A DNA stretch of 64,000 nt from contig NZ_JAAXKY010000019.1 in NCBI RefSeq assembly GCF_012911925.1, forward strand, positions 1 through 64,000, written 5' to 3'. This stretch comes from Pseudonocardia xinjiangensis. Its GTDB lineage: Bacteria; Actinomycetota; Actinomycetes; Mycobacteriales; Pseudonocardiaceae. The notes under the pieces were generated by a model that did not search any database, was not told the origin of the DNA, and saw only the letters and a list, made by a program, of their open reading frames with translations. Shown piece by piece: positions 36,601 to 44,418 of this stretch. Numbering within the stretch: position 1 is the stretch's first letter; every line of letters begins with the position of its first letter. The position numbers and the translations under genes were made by a program.

Positions 36601-37616
36601 CAGGCGTTCCCGATCCGGTCGGTGCTCTCGTAGTGCCCGCCCTGCTGGGTGCGGCGCTGCCGCAGCAGGTCGCCGAGCAGGGACGACGCGCCGAACCGGA
36701 AGAGCTGCGGGGTGAGCCACGCCGGCCCGGCGATCTCGTTGACCGCCACGAGGTGGCGGATCGCGTCCTTCGCGGTGCGGATGCCGCCCGCGGCCTTCAC
36801 ACCCCGCAGCTCGCCGGTGGCGCGGTGCCAGTCCCGTACGGCCTGCAGCATCAACTGCACCACGGGCAGCGTCGCCGCCGGGGAGATCTTGCCCGTGGAG
36901 GTCTTGATGACGTCGGCGCCCGCGAGCAGGGCGAGCCAGGACGCGCGACGCACGTCGTCGTAGCCGGCGAGCTCCCCGGTCTCGAGGATCACCTTGAGGT
37001 GCGCGCTGCCGCAGGCCTGCTTCACCGCGGCGATCTCGTCGTACACGGCGCCGTAGCGGCCGGTGAGAAAAGCGCCGCGGTCGATCACCATGTCGATCTC
37101 GGAGGCCCCGGCCTCGACGGCGAGCGCGGTGTCGGCCAGCTTGACCGCCCGCGACGAGCGCCCGGACGGGAACGCGGTGGCGACGGCGGCCACCGCCACC
37201 CCCGAGCCGCGCAGCGCCTCGACGGCGATCCCGGCCAGGTCCGGATAGACACAGACGGCGGCCACGGGGGGAACCTGCGGGTGGTCGGGATCGGGGCGGC
37301 GGGCCTGCGCGCACAGCGACCGCACCTTGCCCGGCGTGTCGGACCCCTCCAGCGTGGTGAGGTCGATCATGGAGATGGCCATGTCGAGGGCCTGGAGCTT
37401 CGACTCCCGCTTGATGCTCCGCGTGGCCAGCACCGCCGACCGGCGTTCGAGCCCGACCTGGTCGACACCCGGCAGCCCGTGCAGGAAGCGGCGCAGGGAG
37501 GCCTCGTCACGACCGACGTCGCCGAACCCCGGACCGGCAACGCCGTCGCGGGTGTCGACAGGCGCTCGGCCTGCGTTGCGCGCGTCGGGCCGCGGAGCGG
37601 GGACGATCGTTGTCAC
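36600..37616 (-). CDS. deoC: Deoxyribose-phosphate aldolase
   Basis: 338-aa aldolase cleaving 2-deoxyribose-5-phosphate into glyceraldehyde-3-phosphate and acetaldehyde. The Schiff-base Lys is in VIKTSTGK, and the second catalytic Lys in VKAAGGIR. It is the longer actinobacterial form, with an N-terminal extension before SIKRESKLQALD. GTG 37616 is supported by TACACT 7 nt upstream. It leads the deoC-ALDH operon and completes the salvage of deoxynucleoside sugars. Confidence 0.94.
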   Translation of the reverse strand: MTTIVPAPRPDARNAGRAPVDTRDGVAGPGFGDVGRDEASLRRFLHGLPGVDQVGLERRSAVLATRSIKRESKLQALDMAISMIDLTTLEGSDTPGKVRSLCAQARRPDPDHPQVPPVAAVCVYPDLAGIAVEALRGSGVAVAAVATAFPSGRSSRAVKLADTALAVEAGASEIDMVIDRGAFLTGRYGAVYDEIAAVKQACGSAHLKVILETGELAGYDDVRRASWLALLAGADVIKTSTGKISPAATLPVVQLMLQAVRDWHRATGELRGVKAAGGIRTAKDAIRHLVAVNEIAGPAWLTPQLFRFGASSLLGDLLRQRRTQQGGHYESTDRIGNA

Positions 37617-37623
37617 GGCGCTG

Positions 37624-37629
37624 AGTGTA
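37624..37629 (-). promoter_or_regulatory. Predicted -10 box of deoC (leaderless)
   Basis: TACACT on the minus strand is 7 nt before GTG 37616. No ribosome-binding site lies between. Confidence 0.45.
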
Positions 37630-37802
37630 AGGGCCGCAGGCCCGCGATCGAGGGTCGTCGCCGCTGCCGTCCGGCCTCCCGGCGCGATCACCCCGGAGGG
37701 CGCCGGCCGCACTGCTCGATCCTGAACAGCGCGCCGCCCGCCGCGCCGATGGGCGCAGCGGGCGACCGCGAGTGGTTGGGGGGAGCGTCCCGTAGCGGGT
37801 GG

Positions 37803-38039
37803 TCAGGTGGAGCTGTGCAGACGGACGACGCCGACAGTGACGTCCTCCAGGCCACCGCGATCGAAATCGCGGCGCAGTTGATCGGCCTTGACTGTTGCCG
37901 TCAGGCCGTCGAACGGTCCGTGGGCATCAACCTCTCCGGTCTGAGGGTCGACGGCGAGCACAACATAACCGTCGCACTGCGTAAGCTTCTCCGCCGCAGC
38001 GACCAGCGTCGCTTCGTCGGAAGTTGAGTTCTCCGGCAC
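37803..38039 (-). CDS. Small soluble protein of unknown function
   Basis: 78-aa acidic protein (MPENSTSDEATLVAAAEKL...). The middle (CDGYVVLAVDPQTGEVDAHGPFDG) resembles a beta-hairpin-like domain, and no membrane segment is seen. The GTG start is preceded by a near-perfect anti-16S match, AGGAGGTGATCC, which is exceptional in this window and argues for strong translation. It stands alone on the minus strand with a long, AT-richer upstream region. The family is not recognised. Confidence 0.75.
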   Translation of the reverse strand: MPENSTSDEATLVAAAEKLTQCDGYVVLAVDPQTGEVDAHGPFDGLTATVKADQLRRDFDRGGLEDVTVGVVRLHSST

Positions 38040-38631
38040 CGGATCACCTCCTAGTCATAAGTACAGCGTCGGGGAGGCCTTCGGCGTGACAGTGTTTGTG
38101 GCAGACCACCCATTCGGGTCAGGGTGAATCTGGGAGATCGATCACGGTGGGTACCGACAAGTGGGTGATAGGGCGGTTGAAACGGTGTACACCCGCCCCT
38201 GACTAGGATCAATGTGTCGATCTTGGCACTCTTAGTCATCATTACCCTCGGTACGGACTTCGCCCCTCGGGCCGCTGCCGACGATGATCCAGAGATGGTC
38301 CGGACCAGGTGTTCCGCTGCTCCATCGAACCTTGGACGCCCGTCCACGATGGAGTAGTGCACCCCGGAATGGTTGCGGAATGTGATTGGCCACGAGCCGC
38401 GGTCGGGTGTTCGTCTCCCGATGTGGTGACGGCCGGCCTCGACCGGCGCCGGCAACGGGCGGGGGCCGCGGACGCAGCTCGTCACTGTGGCGCCGGTCAC
38501 CCTCCGTCCCAGGGTGGCGGACGGTCACCGCGTACCGGGGAGCCGGACCGCCGCGGAGCGGCTCGCGCCGGAGCGCCCCGGCTCCGCGAAGCGCCGTCGG
38601 CCGGGACGGCGGCAACTGTCAAGATCAGCTC
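38040..38631. other. AT-richer spacer upstream of the 78-aa protein gene
   Basis: No credible gene in 592 bases. A minus-strand promoter candidate is TTGATC (38207-38212), 17 nt, TACACC (38184-38189), which would give a 5' UTR of roughly 135 nt for the 78-aa gene. The -10 element overlaps a perfect 10-bp palindrome GGTGTACACC (38184-38193), a possible operator. From about 38400 GC rises again toward the dehalogenase-like gene. I see no riboswitch I can name. Confidence 0.45.
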
Positions 38632-39543
38632 ATGCGCTGCCTCCGCACACCCGGCGAGCGGTTCGCCAACCTCCCCGACTTCGCTCTCACTCCCCGCTAC
38701 GGCGACGTCCCCGATCCCGACGGCGGATCGCTGCGGATGGCCTGGGTGGAGGCCGGCCCGGCGGACGGACCGCCCGTCCTGCTGCTGCACGGCGAGCCGA
38801 GCTGGTCGTTCCTGTACCGGACGGTGCTCCCGGTGCTGGCCGCGGCCGGGCTGCGGGCCGTGGCCCCCGACCTCGTCGGGTTCGGCCGCTCCGACAAGCC
38901 CACCGAGGTGACCGACCACAGCTACGCCCGCCATGTCGAGTGGCTGCGGTCGCTCGTGTTCGACGTGCTCGACCTGCGCGGTGTCACGCTCGTCGGGCAG
39001 GACTGGGGTGGCCTGCTGGGGCTGCGGCTGGTGGCCGAGCACCTCGACCGGTTCGCCGCCGTGGTGGCCGCGAACACCGGACTGCCCACCGGCGACCACG
39101 ACATGCCCGAGGTCTGGTGGCAGTTCCGCCGGGCCGTGGAGAAGGCGGAGCGCCTCGACGTCGCCCGCCTGGTGCAGGCCGGCTGCCGCACCCCGTTCTC
39201 CCCGGAGGTCCGCGCGGCCTACGACGCGCCGTTCCCGGACGAGAGCTACAAGGCGGGCCCGCGGGCGATGCCGCTGCTCGTGCCGACCCGGCCCGACGAC
39301 CCGGCGACGGAGGCCAACCGCGCGGCCTGGGCGACGCTGTCGCGCGGCGAGATCCCGTTCCTGTGCGCGTTCAGCGACGGGGACCCGATCACGGCGGCCA
39401 TGGAGCCGATCCTGCGCCGCACCATGCCGGGCGCGGCAGGCCGCGAGCATCCGACGATCACCGGCGCCGGGCACTTCCTGCAGGAGGACGCCGGGCCGGC
39501 GCTGGCCGATGCGGTCGTCCGTTTCGTCGGAGGTGCGCGGTGA
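38632..39543 (+). CDS. Haloalkane dehalogenase-like alpha/beta hydrolase
   Basis: 303-aa alpha/beta hydrolase of the haloalkane dehalogenase/epoxide hydrolase group. The oxyanion motif is LLHGEPSWSFLYR, the Asp nucleophile is in GQDWGG, an acid lies in the FSDGDPI region, and the base His is in GAGHFLQED. An Asp nucleophile separates it from Ser esterases. ATG 38632 is chosen because alignment begins at RTPGERFANLPDF; no strong ribosome-binding site is seen. Its stop overlaps the phosphoesterase start (GTGA). Actual dehalogenase activity is untested. Confidence 0.88.
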   Translation: MRCLRTPGERFANLPDFALTPRYGDVPDPDGGSLRMAWVEAGPADGPPVLLLHGEPSWSFLYRTVLPVLAAAGLRAVAPDLVGFGRSDKPTEVTDHSYARHVEWLRSLVFDVLDLRGVTLVGQDWGGLLGLRLVAEHLDRFAAVVAANTGLPTGDHDMPEVWWQFRRAVEKAERLDVARLVQAGCRTPFSPEVRAAYDAPFPDESYKAGPRAMPLLVPTRPDDPATEANRAAWATLSRGEIPFLCAFSDGDPITAAMEPILRRTMPGAAGREHPTITGAGHFLQEDAGPALADAVVRFVGGAR

Positions 39544-41123
39544 CCGCGCTGCATCCCGAACTCGGGAGCGAGCCGTCCCGCAGCTCCACCGGGGGTGCCG
39601 GCTGGGGGTGCAGGCAGCCCGGCATCGGCGCCGGCCTCGCACCCGTCGACAACCGGTTCAGCTGGTTGTCGCCCGGTCCGCTCATCGCCTCGCGCAACGA
39701 CGTGCTGGCGCGCCGGCTCGGTGATCCCACCGACGGTCAGCGGCGGGAGTGGCTGCGCCGGCTCGACGCCTACGCCGAGGCGGCGGGCGCGCCGCCCCCG
39801 CCGCGCGACCGGCTCGTCACCCGCTTCGCCGACCGCGACAGCATCTCCGTCGCGGTGCTCGGCGACCCGGGCGAGGGGGACGCCTCGCAGTACGTGGTGG
39901 TGCCGGTGCTGGAGCGGGTGGCGGGGGACACCGACCTCGGCATCGTGTGCAGCGACGTCGTATACCCGGCCGGTGGGGTGCGCGCCTACCGCGACCGCTT
40001 CTACCGGGCCTACGCCGGCTACCGGGCTCCGCTCTACGGCCTGCCCGGCAACCACGACTGGTACGACGGGCTCACCGGCTTCATGACCACCTTCTGCGAC
40101 GTGGCGCCCGACGTGGGGGAGCCCTCGCCCGACGTGCCCGGCCCGTGGTGGAAGCGGGTGGTGCGCCGGCTGCTCTGGCGGCACGCGCCGAAGGCCACCG
40201 CGCAGGACGTCGCCGAGATGCGCTGGTACCGCGACGAGGAGTCGCAGCAGGCGGTGCAGCCGGGGCCGTACTGCGCGATCGACGCCGGTCCGGTGCGGCT
40301 GGTGCTCATCGACGTGGGGATCGACGGCCACATCGACCGCGAGCAGGGCGACTGGCTCCGGGAGGTGTCGGCGGGCGACCGCCCCAAGATCCTGCTCACC
40401 GGGAAGCCCCTCTACACCTACGCCCACGCGCAGCCGTGCCCGATCGAGGGCGGCGGGTTCGTCGACGACATCGTCACCGACCCGGCGAACAACTACGTCG
40501 CGGCGATCGGCGGGGACGACCACAACTACCAGCGCTACCCCGTGCGGCAGCCCGACGGGCGCACGATCCTGTACCTCGTGGCGGGCGGCTCGGGCGCCTA
40601 TCTCTCGGCCACCCACCAGATCCCCAACGTGGACCGGCTCGCGCCCGCCGTCCACGAGGAGGACTTCCGCTGCTACCCGCTGCGCGGCGACTCGCTCGCC
40701 CACTTCAGCAGGCGCTACGACCGAGTCCTCGGCCTCGGGCTCGGCCGGTTGGTGATCTCCCCGGACGACGCGACCACGCTGATGGCCGAGCGGGTGGGCA
40801 TCACGCCGCCGCGGGCGGGCTCGGCCACCGTGCCGGCCAGGGAACGCCGTGCCGCCGACTTCATCTTCCCGCTGCCCGCACGGGGGACGGCGCCCGCGCA
40901 CAACCTGATGTCGGTGCTGTTCGACTCGAACGCCGTGCCCCAGTTCAAGAGCTTCCTGCGGCTCGACGCCACCGGCGAGGAGATCGTGGTGTCGTGCTGG
41001 GCCGCCACCGGCTGCCGGGAGCACGAGATCGACCCGGTGCTGGAGGACCGGATGCGCGCCACCCGGCAGCCGGACGGCCGGTGGGCCTGGACGAGCGAGA
41101 CCCCGGGCCGTCCGGTGCCGTGA
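39540..41123 (+). CDS. Metallophosphoesterase-like protein
   Basis: 527-aa protein with a calcineurin-type phosphoesterase region. LGDPGEGD near residue 105 gives the first metal ligands, and YGLPGNHDWYDG near 170 is the GNHD motif. HNYQRYPV near 325 supplies later His ligands. A C-terminal beta-rich part of about 170 residues has no clear family. No signal peptide is seen. It starts by GTG overlapping the dehalogenase-like gene, so the two are coupled. The substrate is unknown. Confidence 0.82.
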   Translation: MTALHPELGSEPSRSSTGGAGWGCRQPGIGAGLAPVDNRFSWLSPGPLIASRNDVLARRLGDPTDGQRREWLRRLDAYAEAAGAPPPPRDRLVTRFADRDSISVAVLGDPGEGDASQYVVVPVLERVAGDTDLGIVCSDVVYPAGGVRAYRDRFYRAYAGYRAPLYGLPGNHDWYDGLTGFMTTFCDVAPDVGEPSPDVPGPWWKRVVRRLLWRHAPKATAQDVAEMRWYRDEESQQAVQPGPYCAIDAGPVRLVLIDVGIDGHIDREQGDWLREVSAGDRPKILLTGKPLYTYAHAQPCPIEGGGFVDDIVTDPANNYVAAIGGDDHNYQRYPVRQPDGRTILYLVAGGSGAYLSATHQIPNVDRLAPAVHEEDFRCYPLRGDSLAHFSRRYDRVLGLGLGRLVISPDDATTLMAERVGITPPRAGSATVPARERRAADFIFPLPARGTAPAHNLMSVLFDSNAVPQFKSFLRLDATGEEIVVSCWAATGCREHEIDPVLEDRMRATRQPDGRWAWTSETPGRPVP

Positions 41124-41131
41124 CCCCCACC

Positions 41132-41188
41132 CGCGAGTCGCCCGTTCCTACCCCGCGAGTCGCCCGTTCTGCGTGCGCGAGTCGCCCG
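41132..41188 (+). repeat. Triple 22-bp-period repeat, locus 4
   Basis: Cores begin at 41132, 41154 and 41176, exactly 22 bp apart. The element fills the gap between the convergent phosphoesterase and MFS genes, 14 nt from the MFS stop. Confidence 0.9.
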
Positions 41189-41202
41189 TCCCGGGACCCC
41201 GG

Positions 41203-42624
41203 TCAGGCTGCTCGCGGCGCCCGCCTGCGCAGCCCGGCCATGGTGAGAACCGCGCCGATCACCGCGCCGACGAGCGGGACGACCAGGCCGGCCCGGAGCC
41301 CGTCGAGCACGGCCTGCGGGGAGTCGCCCGCGGTGTTGCCGACGATCACCGCGGCCACCACCGCCAGCCCGACCGCCGCGCCGAACTGGAACGAGGTCGT
41401 CAGCAGGCCGCTCGCGAGCCCCTGCTCGTGGTCGGCGATCCCGTCGGTGGCGGCGATCGTGAGCGGCCCGTACGCGAGCGCGAACCCGACGCCGAGGACG
41501 AGCAGTGCAGGAAGCATCGCGACGAAGCCCCAGTCGAGTCCGACCGGCAGGAACAGCAGGTAGGCGACGGCCGCGAGGGCCAGCCCCCCGGCGGCCACCC
41601 TCGCGTTGCCGAAGCGGTTCACCAGCCACGGGGTGAGGGTCGGCGCGAGCACGGCGTCGATTCCGGCCACGGCGAGCGCGAGACCCGTCTCGACCTCCGA
41701 CCAGCCGCGCAGCTCCTGCAGGTACAGCACGACCGTGAACTGGAACGCCATGAACGAGCCGACGAGCAGCAGCGCACCCGCGTTCGCCCGCAGCAGCGGG
41801 GCGGAACGCAGGATCCCCAGCCGGACCAGCGGGGCCACGGACCGGCGCTCGACCAGCACGAACACCGCGAAGAGGGCGAGGGTGCCCGCGAGTGTGCCGA
41901 CAGTCGTCAGGGTCCCGACGTCGGGCGCCCGCACCACCGCGACCACGAGCAGCAGCATCGCGCCCGTCAGGGTGGCCGTTCCGGCGACGTCGAAGCCTCC
42001 GGAGACGCGGACCGGCCGTGCCTCCCGCGGAACGAGCAGCAGCGCGGCCACCAGGATCGCCGCGGCCATCAGCACGGGCGCGAAGAACACCCACCGCCAG
42101 TCCACGGCGGCCAACAGCCCGCCGACCACCATGCCGAGCGAGAAACCGCCCGCTCCCGCCCCGGCATAGACGAGGACGGCCCGGTTGCGGGCCGGGCCCG
42201 CGGCGAACGTCGTCGTGATGATGGACAGCCCGGCGGGCGCCATGAACGCCGCGGCCACCCCGGTCACGAAGCGGGCGAGGACGAGGACCCAGGCCTCGGT
42301 GGCGAGCCCGCCGAGGCCGGAGAAGACCACGAACACCACGAGCCAGGTGAGGAACATCCGGCGCCTGCCCAGCAGGTCGGCGGCCCGGCCGCCCAGGAGC
42401 ACGAACCCGCCGTAGCCGAGCACGTAGGCGCTCACCACCCACTGCAGCGCACTGGTGGACATGCCCAGTTCGGCGCGGATCGACGGCAGGGCCACGCCCA
42501 TCATGGAGACGTCGATGCCCTCGAGGAAGATCGCGCCGCAGAGGACGAGCAGCAGGCCCCACGCGCGGCCGCTCATGCGCTCGTGGAGCCGGGCCGGCGC
42601 GGGCGAGGACGTGGGTACGGGCAC
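41203..42624 (-). CDS. MFS multidrug exporter (EmrB/QacA type)
   Basis: 473-aa transporter of the 14-helix DHA2 group (LLLVLCGAIFLEGIDVSMMG at the first helix; GGRAADLLGRRR as motif A). GTG 42624 is preferred over ATG 42576 because GGAG lies 7 nt upstream. It is divergent from an HxlR regulator over a 64-bp gap that holds a short inverted repeat, a common layout for drug-inducible pumps. Confidence 0.9.
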   Translation of the reverse strand: MPVPTSSPAPARLHERMSGRAWGLLLVLCGAIFLEGIDVSMMGVALPSIRAELGMSTSALQWVVSAYVLGYGGFVLLGGRAADLLGRRRMFLTWLVVFVVFSGLGGLATEAWVLVLARFVTGVAAAFMAPAGLSIITTTFAAGPARNRAVLVYAGAGAGGFSLGMVVGGLLAAVDWRWVFFAPVLMAAAILVAALLLVPREARPVRVSGGFDVAGTATLTGAMLLLVVAVVRAPDVGTLTTVGTLAGTLALFAVFVLVERRSVAPLVRLGILRSAPLLRANAGALLLVGSFMAFQFTVVLYLQELRGWSEVETGLALAVAGIDAVLAPTLTPWLVNRFGNARVAAGGLALAAVAYLLFLPVGLDWGFVAMLPALLVLGVGFALAYGPLTIAATDGIADHEQGLASGLLTTSFQFGAAVGLAVVAAVIVGNTAGDSPQAVLDGLRAGLVVPLVGAVIGAVLTMAGLRRRAPRAA

Positions 42625-42640
42625 CGAATTGCTCCATTCG

Positions 42641-42661
42641 TCGGTTCTGTCTTGTAACCGA
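42641..42661. promoter_or_regulatory. Candidate HxlR operator between pump and regulator
   Basis: TCGGTT and AACCGA form a perfect 6-bp inverted repeat with a 9-nt spacer, in the middle of the divergent gap. This is the usual place for a dimeric winged-helix repressor to control both genes. Confidence 0.5.
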
Positions 42662-42688
42662 CCACATCGTGAGTCACCATCGGGAAGC

Positions 42689-43141
42689 GTGGAAGAAGGC
42701 ACTTCGAAGTCACCGACGCACTGCTGCGATACCGGACCACCGCACGAGGACGCCGAGGGGCACTGGGACGCCCACCAGTGGGACACCCGGGAGGACTGCG
42801 AGGTCCGCCAGATCCTCGACCGGGTGGCAGACAAGTGGTCGCTGCTGGTCATCGCTCTGCTGGAGCGGCGCAGGCTGCGCTTCACCGAGCTACGCCGCGA
42901 GATCGACGGCGTCAGCCAGCGGATGCTCACGGTCACCCTGCGCCAGCTCGAGCGCGACGGGCTGGTGCGCCGCACCGTGTACCCCGTCGTCCCGCCGCGG
43001 GTGGACTACGAGCTCACACCCCTCGGTTCCACGCTGCACGAGACCATCCAGGCGCTGGTCACCTGGACCGAGGCCCACCAGAACGAGATCGCCGCCGCCC
43101 GCGCCGCCTACGACGCGGCGCAGGCCGCACCGGCGCCGTGA
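42689..43141 (+). CDS. HxlR-family transcriptional regulator
   Basis: 150-aa winged-helix regulator. The HxlR core is complete: EDCEVRQILDRVADKWSLLV, RFTELRREIDGVSQRMLT and LRQLERDGLVRRTVYP. Many members sense reactive or thiol-active compounds through the Cys before the core, present here in REDCEVR. The GTG at 42689 is the best in-frame start within the intergenic space. It probably controls the divergent MFS pump. Confidence 0.88.
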   Translation: MEEGTSKSPTHCCDTGPPHEDAEGHWDAHQWDTREDCEVRQILDRVADKWSLLVIALLERRRLRFTELRREIDGVSQRMLTVTLRQLERDGLVRRTVYPVVPPRVDYELTPLGSTLHETIQALVTWTEAHQNEIAAARAAYDAAQAAPAP

Positions 43142-43173
43142 CCGGACGCCCGTGCCGTCCGGTCGGTCGGCGC

Positions 43174-43179
43174 TAACCT
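43174..43179 (+). promoter_or_regulatory. Predicted -10 box of upp (leaderless)
   Basis: TAACCT lies 7 nt before ATG 43187. No ribosome-binding site is seen, consistent with a transcript starting at the ATG. Confidence 0.5.
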
Positions 43180-43186
43180 CTCCGCC

Positions 43187-43810
43187 ATGGACGTGCAGGT
43201 CGTCGACCACCCACTGGCCAAGGCCCGGCTCTCCGAGCTGCGCGACGCGCGCACGGACAACCCCACCTTCCGCGCCGCGTTGCGCGACCTCACCCTGATG
43301 CTGATCTACGAGGCCACCCGGGACGCGCCGCTGGCCTCCGCCCCGCTGCACACGCCGGTGGCGCGCACCCTGGGGTTCCGGCTGGCCAACCCGCCGCTGC
43401 TGGTTCCCGTCCTGCGCGCCGGGCTCGGCATGGCGGACGCCGCGCTCGGGTTGATGCCGGAGGCGCAGATGGGGTTCGTCGGGCTCGCCCGCGACGAGGA
43501 GACCCACCAGCCCGTCCCGTACATGGAGTCGCTGCCGGACTCGCTGCAGGGGCGCCCGGTGTTCGTGCTCGACCCGATGCTCGCCACCGGCGGCTCGATG
43601 GCGCACACGATCCGGCTCCTCACCGAGCGGGGCGCCACCGACGTCACGGCGATCTGCGTGCTGGCCGCGCCCGAGGGTGTCGAGCACCTGCGGAGCAGCG
43701 GCCTCCCGGTACGGGTGATCACCGCCAGCATCGACGAGCGGCTCAACGACTCCGCGTTCATCGTCCCCGGCCTGGGGGACGCGGGCGACCGCCAGTTCGG
43801 CGCCGTCTGA
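43187..43810 (+). CDS. upp: Uracil phosphoribosyltransferase
   Basis: 207-aa enzyme making UMP from uracil and PRPP. The PRPP-binding loop is [12 protein letters not shown] near residue 130, and RAGLGMADA and the C-terminal [12 protein letters not shown] uracil-binding region are present. Length matches bacterial Upp. It recovers uracil released by DeoA and possibly uracil brought in by the NCS2 permease. Confidence 0.96.
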   Translation: MDVQVVDHPLAKARLSELRDARTDNPTFRAALRDLTLMLIYEATRDAPLASAPLHTPVARTLGFRLANPPLLVPVLRAGLGMADAALGLMPEAQMGFVGLARDEETHQPVPYMESLPDSLQGRPVFVLDPMLATGGSMAHTIRLLTERGATDVTAICVLAAPEGVEHLRSSGLPVRVITASIDERLNDSAFIVPGLGDAGDRQFGAV

Positions 43811-43822
43811 CCCGTCGTCCGG

Positions 43823-44392
43823 TTACGGCGCCGCCGCGGCCCACCCGGCCGTGACGGACCGGAGCGCGTCCTCGAACCGGGACTCCGCGCCCGGCGGGAG
43901 CAGGCCGCGCAGCTGCAGGCACACCCAGCCGTGGACGGTGGCCCAGAGTGCGAGGGCGGCGGTGGCCGGGTCGAGGTCGGGCCGCACCGCGTCGTCCTCG
44001 ACGGCCCGCTGCACGAACTCGCGTAACGGGGCTAGTGCGGCACCGCTCGCGAGCTCCTGCGGGTCGCCGTCGAACACCACCTCGAACAGGTGGGGCTGCG
44101 CGAGCGCACCCTGCCGGTAGGCGAGCGCCAGCTGGACCAGGTCGTCGAGGGTGTCGTTGCCCGGCGGGACGGCCAGGTGAGCGCGGAACCGGCGCAGCGC
44201 CTCGTCGAACAGGGCGGTCAGCAGCCCGGCCTTCCCGCCGAACAGCGAGTAGACGGCGGTGGTGGACGTGTCGCATTCGGCGGCGAGGGCGCGCAGGCTC
44301 AACGCCGGCATCCCGTCGGCCGACACGCGCTCCAGCGCGTGCCGCAGCAGCCGGTCCCGCAGCGCCTCGTCGTGGACCTTGGGCCGAACCAT
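43823..44392 (-). CDS. TetR-family transcriptional regulator
   Basis: 189-aa regulator. The HTH lies near residues 30-50 (SLRALAAECDTSTTAVYSLF), followed by GGKAGLLTALFDEALRRF and a ligand-binding domain with a TetR_C-like WATVHGWVCLQLRGL segment. Convergent with upp (12 nt between stops) and downstream of the phosphomutase. ATG 44392 has TAGCCT 6 nt upstream. Target and ligand unknown. Confidence 0.9.
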   Translation of the reverse strand: MVRPKVHDEALRDRLLRHALERVSADGMPALSLRALAAECDTSTTAVYSLFGGKAGLLTALFDEALRRFRAHLAVPPGNDTLDDLVQLALAYRQGALAQPHLFEVVFDGDPQELASGAALAPLREFVQRAVEDDAVRPDLDPATAALALWATVHGWVCLQLRGLLPPGAESRFEDALRSVTAGWAAAAP

Positions 44393-44398
44393 CGGCGC

Positions 44399-44404
44399 AG
44401 GCTA
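44399..44404 (-). promoter_or_regulatory. Predicted -10 box of the TetR gene (leaderless)
   Basis: TAGCCT on the minus strand is 6 nt before ATG 44392, in the 26-nt gap after the phosphomutase gene. Confidence 0.45.
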
Positions 44405-44418
44405 GCCGAGCCGCCCCG

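Noticed and set aside
38051-38500. Minus-strand 149-codon frame upstream of the 78-aa gene
   Set aside because: It overlaps the AT-richer control region, lacks codon bias and has no start signal.
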